Shown: positions 1-7,852 of the stretch, in pieces | How positions within the stretch are numbered: position 1 is the first letter of the stretch | Layout of the letters: each line of letters begins with the position of its first letter | From: Thermoplasmata archaeon | GTDB lineage: Archaea; Thermoplasmatota; Thermoplasmata; Lutacidiplasmatales; SKW197 | Reading direction: 5' to 3' | DNA length: 64,000 nt | NCBI GenBank assembly: GCA_038874435.1 | Contig: JAVZCK010000002.1 | Coordinates: 62,001 to 126,000, forward strand | The notes under the pieces: model-generated | Seen by the model: the letters and a program-made list of their open reading frames with translations, nothing else | Databases searched by the model: none | Told to the model about the DNA's origin: nothing | Program-made: the position numbers and the translations under genes

Positions 1-574
1 CTCCTCTGAAAGTTCCATACTTGATTATGAGAAGCTCACAAAGATAGCCAGAGAAACCCTGGACTGCTGCCTCCGCTCCATAAATCCCCAGACCTTTGAG
101 GAAGCGCTTGAGCAGTCGCACTTCGTCCTTCTGTTCTTCTTTCAGATGCTCGTTCACATACTTGTTATGGAATGGAGTTCTATCCACCGCACTCAGTTTC
201 TTTGATGGATCCTTCACCTTGTAGCAAGGAACAATGTCCACCTCAAAACCCCTGTAAATCCCATGCACATAGGGATGTTCAGCATACTTCAATTCTCCTC
301 GCAGCACTGCCATCCCTATCTCTATTCCCAATTTTTCAAGTTTCTCCCTCAGAAGGTCTTCAGGGAAAAGGAGGAATATGTCAATGTCCCTGCTTTCCTT
401 CAGATATGTGTCTCTTGCGCAAGAACCCACAACAAGCACTTCTGCATTTGCTTTTTTGTTGGCAATGCACTCTTTCAGTTTTTCAGTCAACTCACTAATT
501 GTGTGTTCAATCAGCAATCTTGTCTTTGTATCTGGACGAATTTTCTCAAGCACTTTTTTTTCAACATCGTACAT
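1..574 (-). CDS. cca: CCA-adding enzyme (archaeal tRNA nucleotidyltransferase), 3' end outside window
   Basis: Adds or repairs the 3' CCA of tRNA. About 191 N-terminal residues are inside the window and the gene runs off the left edge. Translation from ATG at 574 shows the nucleotidyltransferase core: GSCARDTYLKESRDIDIF near residues 48-65, with the D-x-D metal-binding pair, and a third acidic position in EVDIVPCYKV. This is the class I (archaeal) layout. The start codon follows the upstream gene's TAA directly and in the same frame (TAA ATG), so the two genes are separated only by that stop codon and are probably co-transcribed. Assignment from motifs is strong; the C-terminal domains cannot be seen. 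Confidence 0.9.
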   Translation of the reverse strand, partial: MYDVEKKVLEKIRPDTKTRLLIEHTISELTEKLKECIANKKANAEVLVVGSCARDTYLKESRDIDIFLLFPEDLLREKLEKLGIEIGMAVLRGELKYAEHPYVHGIYRGFEVDIVPCYKVKDPSKKLSAVDRTPFHNKYVNEHLKEEQKDEVRLLKRFLKGLGIYGAEAAVQGFSGYLCELLIIKYGTFRG

Positions 575-1471
575 TTACATCTGCACCCTGCGAAGAAGAA
601 ATGGTAGGGCTGCGACAAGCATCGGAATAAGTAGCCCTGTGTTTTCTGGCACAATGTTTGATGGATTGTTAGGTGCTACATTGTTATTGAGGGCAGAGTA
701 GTTCCAGTATCCAATAAGGGTTTGGGGGCTCGCACCACCAGGGTTTTGTGAGGGCGTGGCACCGAAAAGCCAGTTATTGGCACCATTCGTGAGGAAAAGC
801 ACGACTTTAACTGCGGATGGATTTCCGATGTCAGCATAGGGTAAAGCAATTTCTGCAGTTCCGTTGTCCCAGTGCCATGCTGGAAATCCTCCATTTCCAG
901 TATATGGCATGTCAATCTGCCATTCTGTTCCATTCCAGTGCCGCAAATTCCAGTAATAGTCAGTGTCTCCATAAGGTCTGGGTTTGAAAACAAAGCACCA
1001 GTCAGCAGAGAACGGAAGTGTGTGCTGTCCATTCCAGTCAACAGAGGTCGTTGTGCCTCCTGTTTCTGTATCCAGATAGACCCAGAGCACATCGTAGTCG
1101 TCATTGCTTCCATGGAAGGTTTCACCCCTTGAGAGTCCAACAAAGAGAGAGGTTTCATTCCATGTGAAATACCAGTTTGCATTGTCCTTGCCAGTGAGAT
1201 TTTCGTCGTTGTGCCAGTCGCTCAGATTAGCATCAACTGTTATGTTGTGGTATGTGGTAAGGGGCTGGAAATTCTGGTTACTGGAAAATGATTGGCTTGT
1301 TCTCAGTGCAGGAGCAAAAATGCTAAGAAGGAGCATAATTCCGAAGAGACACAAACTCACTGGTATCCATTTTCTCCAGGCACGCCTTGTCCTGGCATTG
1401 CCTTCATTCCCAGCTTGCGAACAGAGCCCGCAAACAAATCCTCTTCTTTTTGTTAAGCTTTTCATCTCCAT
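575..1471 (-). CDS. Secreted, C-terminally anchored protein with a CBM9/DOMON-like domain
   Basis: Probable surface protein of unknown function. A hydrophobic signal or anchor segment lies near residues 36-55 after a basic N terminus. The ectodomain begins with the pattern ITVDANLSDWHND, typical of CBM9/DOMON-like beta-sandwich domains; the protein at 42.3-45.2 kb begins similarly (IKIDGSFEDWQG). The C terminus has VPEN, a hydrophobic stretch (LLIPMLVAALPFLL) and RR, a tail typical of cell-surface anchoring. Several N-x-S/T sequons suggest N-glycosylation. A TATA element lies at 1496-1506, about 30 nt before ATG 1471; a GTG at 1474 is the alternative start. Ligand and function are unknown. 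Confidence 0.75.
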   Translation of the reverse strand: MEMKSLTKRRGFVCGLCSQAGNEGNARTRRAWRKWIPVSLCLFGIMLLLSIFAPALRTSQSFSSNQNFQPLTTYHNITVDANLSDWHNDENLTGKDNANWYFTWNETSLFVGLSRGETFHGSNDDYDVLWVYLDTETGGTTTSVDWNGQHTLPFSADWCFVFKPRPYGDTDYYWNLRHWNGTEWQIDMPYTGNGGFPAWHWDNGTAEIALPYADIGNPSAVKVVLFLTNGANNWLFGATPSQNPGGASPQTLIGYWNYSALNNNVAPNNPSNIVPENTGLLIPMLVAALPFLLRRVQM

Positions 1472-1495
1472 CACTGGTTCTTAGAATAGATTTGG

Positions 1496-1506
1496 GATAT
1501 ATAACC
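1496..1506 (-). promoter_or_regulatory. TATA element of the surface-protein/cca transcription unit
   Basis: The minus strand reads GGTTATATATC, centred about 30 nt before ATG 1471. This spacing fits archaeal TATA boxes and implies little or no 5' leader. Confidence 0.6.
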
Positions 1507-1516
1507 ATTGCTTATC

Positions 1517-2104
1517 TCAACTGATTTCTTTTATCGGCTTAAACAAACTCACATACAATTCCTCAAAGAAAAACCTTCTGGATTTTAGGATTTGCCAGGA
1601 ATACATTGTTTTGAACTGGTTTATTGCTTCTGTGTTGTGAGAGGAGTAGAGCAGATAGATAACTCCCTCTTTCTTAAGAAATTGCCAGGCATCTGCTAAA
1701 AACTTCCTGATCACATCAGAACCATCTGGACCACCATCTAGCGCAAGATTGAAATTCCCAACAACCTTGTCTTGCTCAGCAGTTGGGAGGTAAGGCGGAT
1801 TAAAAATTATCACATCAAATTTTCCATTGATTTTTTCAAAAAGGTCAGAAACAATGAAATTTATTTTCACATTGTTTGCTTCAGCATTTCTCATCGCATT
1901 CCTTATCGCAGTCTCAGAAACATCACAGGCAGTCACATCAGCACCATGCAATGCACAGTGAATGGCTATGTATGCTGAGCCAGTGCCCACTTCCAGAACC
2001 TGCTGCCCCTCCTTCACTTCCAACGCCTCAAGCAACAGAAGCGTATCCTCTGATGGAGGATAGACCTCCTCATCATAGAAAATTTTGAGCTTCTCCGCTC
2101 GCAT
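1517..2104 (-). CDS. HemK/Mtq2-type N5-glutamine methyltransferase
   Basis: SAM-dependent methyltransferase, probably modifying the GGQ glutamine of release factor aRF1. The class I motif VLEVGTGSAYIAI lies near residues 39-51 and the catalytic signature FNPPYLP near residues 101-107, which is diagnostic of N5-glutamine (or exocyclic-amine) methylases. Its length of 195 residues matches the short archaeal/eukaryotic Mtq2 form that lacks the bacterial N-terminal domain. The start overlaps the stop of the upstream HD-domain gene (TAATG), so translation is probably coupled. The aRF1 substrate is inferred from family knowledge. Confidence 0.87.
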   Translation of the reverse strand: MRAEKLKIFYDEEVYPPSEDTLLLLEALEVKEGQQVLEVGTGSAYIAIHCALHGADVTACDVSETAIRNAMRNAEANNVKINFIVSDLFEKINGKFDVIIFNPPYLPTAEQDKVVGNFNLALDGGPDGSDVIRKFLADAWQFLKKEGVIYLLYSSHNTEAINQFKTMYSWQILKSRRFFFEELYVSLFKPIKEIS

Positions 2105-2607
2105 TATTGCCTCTTTTTCTCCAGCATTGCAATTTCATTCTCAATTTCCGCACAATGCTTCAGAATGATTGCCTCCTCCAGTTTATGTCCCTCTTCCTCC
2201 TCATGCATTGAAACAATGTGGATTACTTCTTTCGGTAAGCCATGCTTGGAACAGAGCAAGACGCCACCCACATCATGCTCTATCAAACTCTCGTTTTTCT
2301 TGAGTTCCCCCCCTTCTAGCTTATGTTCAGCAGCGATGCCTACATCGTGCAGTATTCCCCCTGCAATAAGCCAGTCCATGTTCACATCTCTACGAACTAC
2401 CGCAATTGCCATTGCCATCTGGGTGATTCTTCTTGTGTGGTCAACAAGCGAAATTTTTCTCCTTGCATCTGGCATTATTATTTTTTTCACAATCTCCATG
2501 TTCCCACCAGTTGCCTCCCTCCAAACTGCTATAACTTTTTCCTTCAAACCTTCATCCTTTATTTTTTGAATCTCAGGAAAAACCCGAATTACTTCGTCTT
2601 TGTCCAT
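2104..2607 (-). CDS. HD-domain (HDIG) phosphohydrolase, uncharacterised
   Basis: Metal-dependent phosphohydrolase of the HD superfamily, 167 residues. The sequence shows H in SLVDHTRRI, the HD pair in GGILHDVGIA, a further H in LIEHDVGG, and H in IVSMHEEEEG, a spacing expected for the HDIG metal site. The substrate cannot be predicted; archaeal HDIG proteins of this size are often annotated only as conserved hypotheticals. It is the first gene of a two-gene unit with the methylase, overlapping by one base. A TATA element (TTTTAAATAC) lies about 38 nt upstream of ATG 2607. Confidence 0.8.
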   Translation of the reverse strand: MDKDEVIRVFPEIQKIKDEGLKEKVIAVWREATGGNMEIVKKIIMPDARRKISLVDHTRRITQMAMAIAVVRRDVNMDWLIAGGILHDVGIAAEHKLEGGELKKNESLIEHDVGGVLLCSKHGLPKEVIHIVSMHEEEEGHKLEEAIILKHCAEIENEIAMLEKKRQ

Positions 2608-2636
2608 GCCCTTTTCCCTGCACCGAATAAAGCAAA

Positions 2637-2652
2637 ATAGTATTTAAAATTT
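2637..2652 (-). promoter_or_regulatory. TATA element for the HD-domain/methylase unit
   Basis: The minus strand reads AAATTTTAAATACTAT, centred about 38 nt before ATG 2607. This leaves a short leader with a purine-rich stretch before the start codon. Confidence 0.5.
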
Positions 2653-2785
2653 CAGACATGCGCTACCACCATATTATTTTTCTTCAATCAATCTATATGC
2701 TAGCAGAAGAAAATGTATATTTAGAAATCCTTATAGACAGGAAGAGGTATGGGGTCTTGCAGATAATAAGCAAGGGTGAAATCAT

Positions 2786-4705
2786 ATGGCTGGCTCCTCT
2801 GTGGATATGGATAGAAGGATTTCCGCAATAAAGGAAAAATATCCACAAAAATTCATATCAGAGGAGCAGATTTTCAGTAAAATCAACAGAGGAGACAGAA
2901 TATTTATCGGCACAGGATGTGGAGAACCACAGTATCTTGTTTCCCAGCTTGTTAAATATGTGGAAAGCCATCCAAAGGCATTTTTTGATGCTGAAGTATT
3001 TCATCTATGGACGCTGGGGGTTGCGCCTTACGCAGAGGAAAAATTCAAATCAAATTTTCGCCACAATTCATTTTTCATCGGAAACCATACAAGAGAAGCA
3101 GTTAATGAAGGAAATGCTGACTACACGCCCATTTTCATTTCTCAGATTCCTTTCTTGCTGAGGAAAAGATTCATTCCGATTGATGTGGCAATTGTGCAGG
3201 TCTCACCACCGGACAAACATGGTTATGTTAGTTTAGGTATCAGTGTTGACATCACGAAGGCAGCAGTTGAAAGTGCAGACCTGGTTATTGCTCAGATGAA
3301 CAGCCAGATGCCAAGAACCCATGGCGATACATTTCTTCATGTGGAAAAAATTGACTACATTGTTCCATATGACGAGCCATTGCTGGAATATGAAGCAAAA
3401 GTGCCAGATGAAATCAGCATGCAGATTGGAAAATATGTAGCCAAGATTGTTCAGGATGGAGATACAATCCAGGTTGGCTACGGCAGCATCCCCAATGCCA
3501 TCATTGCCCATCTCAAAAACAAGAAGCATCTTGGAGTGCACACTGAATTGCTTACAGATGGAATTGTGGAGTTGATGAGGGAAGGTGTTGTGGATAACAC
3601 CAGAAAAACAGTAGACAGGAACAAAACGGTCGCCAGTTTTTGTATGGGTTCACATGAGACATATCATTACATTCATGACAACCCCTCAGTAGAACTGAAG
3701 CCAGTGGATTATACAAATAACCTTCTTGTGATTGCCCAGCAAAGGAACATGGTTGCGATAAATAGCGCCCTCCAGATAGACCTCACTGGGCAGGCGAGTG
3801 CAGAGAGTATCGGAAAGTTGTTCTACAGTGGTATAGGGGGCAGTGCAGATTTCATGAGAGGTGCCGTGCTCGCACCTGGTGGAAGGTCGATACTGGTAAT
3901 GCAATCAACGGCAAGGGGAGGAGAGGTATCAAGAATTGTGCCGGTTCTGGAAGAGGGGTCAGGTGTCACCCTCACTCGTGGTGACCTCCACTATGTGGTG
4001 ACCGAATACGGAATTGCCTATCTTCATGGTAGAAACATAAGAGAGCGAGCAATGGCTCTGATTTCCATAGCCCATCCGAAGTTTCGTCCATGGCTTTTAG
4101 AGGAAGCGAAGAAACTCAGTTTCATATATAAAGATCAGGCATACATCCCAGGAGAGAAAGGACAATACCCAGAATATCTGGAAGCTTACAGAACCACAAA
4201 GACGGGTCTCCAGGTATTGCTTCGTCCTGTGAAACTCACTGATGAACCCCTCCTCAAGGATTTCTTCTACTCTCTTTCCGATGCCTCTCTCTATAGACGA
4301 TTTATGAGTGTAAGGAAAGATATGCCCCATGAGCGTCTCCAGGAGTTTGTCGTGATCGATTACAAAAAAGAGATGGTAATACTGGCAACAATAAGTAATG
4401 GAGAAAAAGAGGAAATAGTAGGTGTTGGTCAGTATGGCATTGAAGAGGACACAAATACTGCAGAGGTTGCCCTAGTAGTAAGAGACGATTATCAGAACAA
4501 AGGAGTTGGCTGGGAACTCCTTTCCTACCTCACCTACCTTGCAAAGACCCATGGTCTTATTGGTTTCACGGCGGAAGTATTTACAGACAATCGACCAATG
4601 CTCCATCTTTTTGAGAAAGCGGGTTTCCAGATTGAAAAAAGGATGTCCGAAGGGGTTTACCATCTGAAGATGCTTTTCAAGGAGGATCAACATGCAAGAC
4701 AATAA
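2786..4705 (+). CDS. Acetyl-CoA hydrolase/CoA-transferase fused to a GNAT acetyltransferase domain
   Basis: Two-domain enzyme. Residues about 1-460 are a family I CoA-transferase of the acetyl-CoA hydrolase/4-hydroxybutyrate CoA-transferase type. They include QVGYGSIPNAI and HTELLTDG, whose Glu near residue 253 is the expected acyl-enzyme nucleophile, and later the glycine-rich GIGGSADF and VTEYGIAYLHG. Residues about 470-639 are a GNAT domain with the acetyl-CoA pyrophosphate-binding pattern VRDDYQNKGVGWELL. The fusion couples acyl-CoA chemistry with possible lysine acetylation or acyl-CoA sensing. It starts at ATG 2786 behind GGGTGA (2774-2779). It overlaps the following ADP-forming synthetase gene by 14 bp, indicating an operon. 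The acyl substrate is not determinable. Confidence 0.9.
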   Translation: MAGSSVDMDRRISAIKEKYPQKFISEEQIFSKINRGDRIFIGTGCGEPQYLVSQLVKYVESHPKAFFDAEVFHLWTLGVAPYAEEKFKSNFRHNSFFIGNHTREAVNEGNADYTPIFISQIPFLLRKRFIPIDVAIVQVSPPDKHGYVSLGISVDITKAAVESADLVIAQMNSQMPRTHGDTFLHVEKIDYIVPYDEPLLEYEAKVPDEISMQIGKYVAKIVQDGDTIQVGYGSIPNAIIAHLKNKKHLGVHTELLTDGIVELMREGVVDNTRKTVDRNKTVASFCMGSHETYHYIHDNPSVELKPVDYTNNLLVIAQQRNMVAINSALQIDLTGQASAESIGKLFYSGIGGSADFMRGAVLAPGGRSILVMQSTARGGEVSRIVPVLEEGSGVTLTRGDLHYVVTEYGIAYLHGRNIRERAMALISIAHPKFRPWLLEEAKKLSFIYKDQAYIPGEKGQYPEYLEAYRTTKTGLQVLLRPVKLTDEPLLKDFFYSLSDASLYRRFMSVRKDMPHERLQEFVVIDYKKEMVILATISNGEKEEIVGVGQYGIEEDTNTAEVALVVRDDYQNKGVGWELLSYLTYLAKTHGLIGFTAEVFTDNRPMLHLFEKAGFQIEKRMSEGVYHLKMLFKEDQHARQ

Positions 4706-6818
4706 GTCAGATATCACTGCACTCTTTGAGCCAAAAAGTGTTGCCATAGTTGGTGCCTCCCATGAACCCAGCAAGATTGGATATAAAATTCTTGAAAATA
4801 TCGTAAGGGGAGGATACACAGGTAAAGTTTATCCAGTTAACCCGAAAGGTGGTGAAATTCTCGGGTATAAGGTTTTTAAGAATGTGCTAGAAATAGAGGA
4901 TACAGTTGACCTTGCCTGCATCTCGATTCCAGCGCCCTTTGTGTTTGAGGCGGTGCAGCAGTGTGCAGAAAAAAAAGTCAAACACCTGGCAATAATTACA
5001 TCTGGTTTTTCTGAAGTTGGGAACATTGCCGAAGAAAGAAAAATTGTTGAGTTTGCAAGAGGCCATGGGATGAGGGTGCTTGGTCCAAACATTTTTGGTG
5101 TATACACAGCAAAGGCCTCTCTTAATGCCACATTCGGCCCATCCAGCATAAAAAAGGGAAATGTGGGTATAATTACCCAGAGCGGTGCCCTTGGAATTGC
5201 GATGATGGGAAAAACTCAGTCCGAAAACATCGGACTTTCTGCTATTGTTTCAATAGGGAATAAGTCAGACATAGATGAAACTGACCTTCTTGAATATCTT
5301 GGGTTTGATGAAAATACCAGTGTAATTCTGATGTACATAGAAGGAGTTAAAAATGGCGATAGATTCGTGGAGATGCTCAAAAAGATTACCAGAACAAAAA
5401 CTGTAGTGGTAATAAAGTCAGGGAGGTCAAGAAGAGGTGCAATTGCAGCAGCATCCCACACTGGCTCGCTTGCTGGAGAAGACAATGTGTTTTCTGACAT
5501 AATGAAACAGTGTGGTGTGATTAGATGCGAGACAATTTCCGAGGCATTGAACCTCTGCAAGACATTGCCAGAGTTACCTCTACCTTCATCCGAGAACACG
5601 GTTATAATTACAAACGGGGGTGGAGTAGGAGTTCTGGCAGCAGATGCCTCTGAGAAATACGGCGTGAATCTTTACAGTGACTACTCAAAGTTGAAAGCCC
5701 TATTCCAGGATTCTGTGCCCCAATTCGGTTCCACAAAAAATCCTGTGGATTTGACAGGTCAGGCAACAATCCAGAATTACAGGGATGCCCTGAAAAAGGC
5801 CTTTGAAGCAGATGAAATTTCTTCAGTGATTTGTGTTGCCTGCGAGACAGCACTATTTGATGTGGAAGGTTATGCAGATTTGATAAAGGATTCTTTTGAG
5901 GGTTACAAACAGAAAAAGCCAATTGTATTTTCCCTGTTCGGCGGGAAAAAGGCAGATGAGTGCATAGCCATATTGAGAAGAGAAGGCATTCCAGTTTTTC
6001 ATGATGTATACGATGCTGTGTTCTGTCTCGGTGGACTTTACAGGCAGTATCATAACTTGAGAAAAACAGAGGCAGAAAGGAAGGAAGTAAAGGTGGATAT
6101 TGCAAGAATCAAGGAAATCATTGAAGTTGCCAGGAATGACAACAGAAGATTTTTACTCTCTAATGAAGCCCATGCAGTTCTTCAGTCCGCAGGCATTCCC
6201 TCTCCAAAAACCAAAATTGCAAGGAACCTCGAGGAGGCAATTGCATTTGCAGAGGAAATCGGGTATCCAGTTGTCATGAAGGTTGTCTCAAAGCAGATAA
6301 TTCACAAGAGCGATGTGGGTGGTGTTGCTCTTGACCTTCTCAACAAAGAAGAGGTGATTGACGCTTACCAGTCAATAATAAACAGTTGCAGACAGCATGT
6401 GCCTGATGCACACATAGAGGGTGTGGAAATCTGTGAAATGGTGAAGCCAGGCACGGAGGTCATTGTAGGTGCGAGAATCGATCCAAGTTTTGGCCCAGTT
6501 GTGATGTTTGGGCTTGGTGGAATTTATGTGGAAGTTATGAAAGATGTGGCGTTTCGTGCCGCACCAGTAAATGTGAGTGAGGCAATCGAGATGATAAGTG
6601 AGGTAAAAGGTTACCCATTGCTTCTCGGTGTTAGAGGAGAAAAGAAAAAGGATATTAACAGCATTGTTGATTGTGTCCTGAAGATGAGCATGATTATCCA
6701 CGAATGCAAGGACATTTCAGACATAGAGATCAATCCTCTCGTAGTTTATGAGGATGGCATAGGGGTGAAGGCAGTGGATGCCAGAATAATTCTAAGCAAC
6801 AAGGAGGTAAAAAAATGA
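4692..6818 (+). CDS. ADP-forming acyl-CoA (acetyl-CoA) synthetase, fused alpha-beta
   Basis: Converts acyl-CoA, ADP and phosphate to acid, CoA and ATP: energy conservation in archaeal fermentation of sugars, peptides or acids. The alpha part comes first: CoA-binding Rossmann domain (KSVAIVGASHEPSKIG), then the ligase-CoA domain with IITQSGALG and the phospho-histidine loop AAASHTGSLAGED (His near residue 256). The beta part from about residue 470 is ATP-grasp (PVVMKVVSKQIIHKSDVGGV). A length of 708 residues is standard for the fused form. It overlaps the CoA-transferase gene upstream by 14 bp and the next gene by 4 bp (ATGA). Substrate range (acetate, branched or aryl acids) is open. Confidence 0.94.
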   Translation: MQDNKSDITALFEPKSVAIVGASHEPSKIGYKILENIVRGGYTGKVYPVNPKGGEILGYKVFKNVLEIEDTVDLACISIPAPFVFEAVQQCAEKKVKHLAIITSGFSEVGNIAEERKIVEFARGHGMRVLGPNIFGVYTAKASLNATFGPSSIKKGNVGIITQSGALGIAMMGKTQSENIGLSAIVSIGNKSDIDETDLLEYLGFDENTSVILMYIEGVKNGDRFVEMLKKITRTKTVVVIKSGRSRRGAIAAASHTGSLAGEDNVFSDIMKQCGVIRCETISEALNLCKTLPELPLPSSENTVIITNGGGVGVLAADASEKYGVNLYSDYSKLKALFQDSVPQFGSTKNPVDLTGQATIQNYRDALKKAFEADEISSVICVACETALFDVEGYADLIKDSFEGYKQKKPIVFSLFGGKKADECIAILRREGIPVFHDVYDAVFCLGGLYRQYHNLRKTEAERKEVKVDIARIKEIIEVARNDNRRFLLSNEAHAVLQSAGIPSPKTKIARNLEEAIAFAEEIGYPVVMKVVSKQIIHKSDVGGVALDLLNKEEVIDAYQSIINSCRQHVPDAHIEGVEICEMVKPGTEVIVGARIDPSFGPVVMFGLGGIYVEVMKDVAFRAAPVNVSEAIEMISEVKGYPLLLGVRGEKKKDINSIVDCVLKMSMIIHECKDISDIEINPLVVYEDGIGVKAVDARIILSNKEVKK

Positions 6819-7852
6819 GTAGAATAGTTTTTTCTTCAGCGGAAAAAAGCGCGGGAAAGACGACAGTTATAATCGGTTTTGGTGCCAGTATAAATAAAAG
6901 TTTTGGATACATGAAGCCACTTGGAGATCGATTGGTCTATCAGCGGAAGCGGTTGTGGGACTATGATGCGCACCTACTCTGCAAGATATTCAACATTCCA
7001 GATGAACCGGAAACGATGAGTATGGGATTTGAACATGCCAAATTGAGATACATGTATAACGAAGAGACCGCCGCAAAGAAACTGCGGGAGATGGCAGAAA
7101 GAATTGAAAAAGAACAAGGGAATGTATTCATAGAGACGGGTAAAGACCTTGCGTTTGGTAGTTCAGTGCATCTGGATGCAACCTCAGTTGCTAAATGTCT
7201 GGATGGGAAGATGGTGGTTGTGGTTAGAGGTGATTCCGATGCTGTGCTTGATACCATTGTTTTTATTAAAAAATATTTGAAGCTGGAGGAAGTCAAACTT
7301 GCTGGTGTCGTTGTAAATGATGTTAAGAATCCAGAAGATTTCATTGCCACCAACAAGAAGACAATTGATGATGCTGGTATATCCTTACTCGGTGTACTGC
7401 CACATGTAGAAAGTTTGGCTGAAACAACTGTGCGATACATTGCGGATAAGCTTTTTGCAAAAGTGCTTTCTGCTGAAGATTCCCTTGATAAGCCAGTAAA
7501 AAGGTATCTGATTGGGGCAATGTCAGCGAGCTCTGTTTATCAGCATCCTCTTATAAAAGAAAAATGCAACATGCTTATTACAAGTGGCGATAGAACTGAC
7601 ATGATACTTGCAGGGATAGAAAACAATGCTTCCTGCATCCTTCTTACGAATAACATTCTCCCACCATCTAACATAATCTCGCAAGCAAGCATGGCAAAGA
7701 TTCCACTTCTGCTCGTACCCTGGGATACTTATACTGTTGCAGTCAAGATAGACAGCATGGAACCGCTTTTGACAATGAATGACCAAACAAAAATTAACCA
7801 GATAAAGGAGCTTTGCTCAAAATACCTCAAAATCAGTGAAATTCTTTCCTAG
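6815..7852 (+). CDS. BioD-like/DRTGG-domain protein related to the N-terminal part of phosphotransacetylase
   Basis: 345 residues. The N-terminal P-loop-like domain has SSAEKSAGKTTVIIGF, as in BioD/cobyrinate-synthase-type NTPases. The C-terminal part contains ITSGDRTDMILAG, the DRTGG signature. This domain pair forms the regulatory N terminus of long phosphotransacetylases (COG0857), and it occurs alone in archaea that use ADP-forming synthetases. Here it is coupled by ATGA to such a synthetase, supporting a regulatory role in acyl-CoA metabolism (inference). Its stop codon shares the CTAG tetranucleotide with the stop of the opposing gene at 7849. Confidence 0.82.
   Translation: MSRIVFSSAEKSAGKTTVIIGFGASINKSFGYMKPLGDRLVYQRKRLWDYDAHLLCKIFNIPDEPETMSMGFEHAKLRYMYNEETAAKKLREMAERIEKEQGNVFIETGKDLAFGSSVHLDATSVAKCLDGKMVVVVRGDSDAVLDTIVFIKKYLKLEEVKLAGVVVNDVKNPEDFIATNKKTIDDAGISLLGVLPHVESLAETTVRYIADKLFAKVLSAEDSLDKPVKRYLIGAMSASSVYQHPLIKEKCNMLITSGDRTDMILAGIENNASCILLTNNILPPSNIISQASMAKIPLLLVPWDTYTVAVKIDSMEPLLTMNDQTKINQIKELCSKYLKISEILS

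Noticed and set aside
172-701. Three overlapping plus-strand open frames
   Set aside because: They are antisense shadows of cca and the surface protein, whose translations have recognisable motifs.
5608-6105. 165-residue minus-strand frame inside the ADP-forming synthetase
   Set aside because: Antisense to a strongly supported gene, with no motif or ribosome-binding site.
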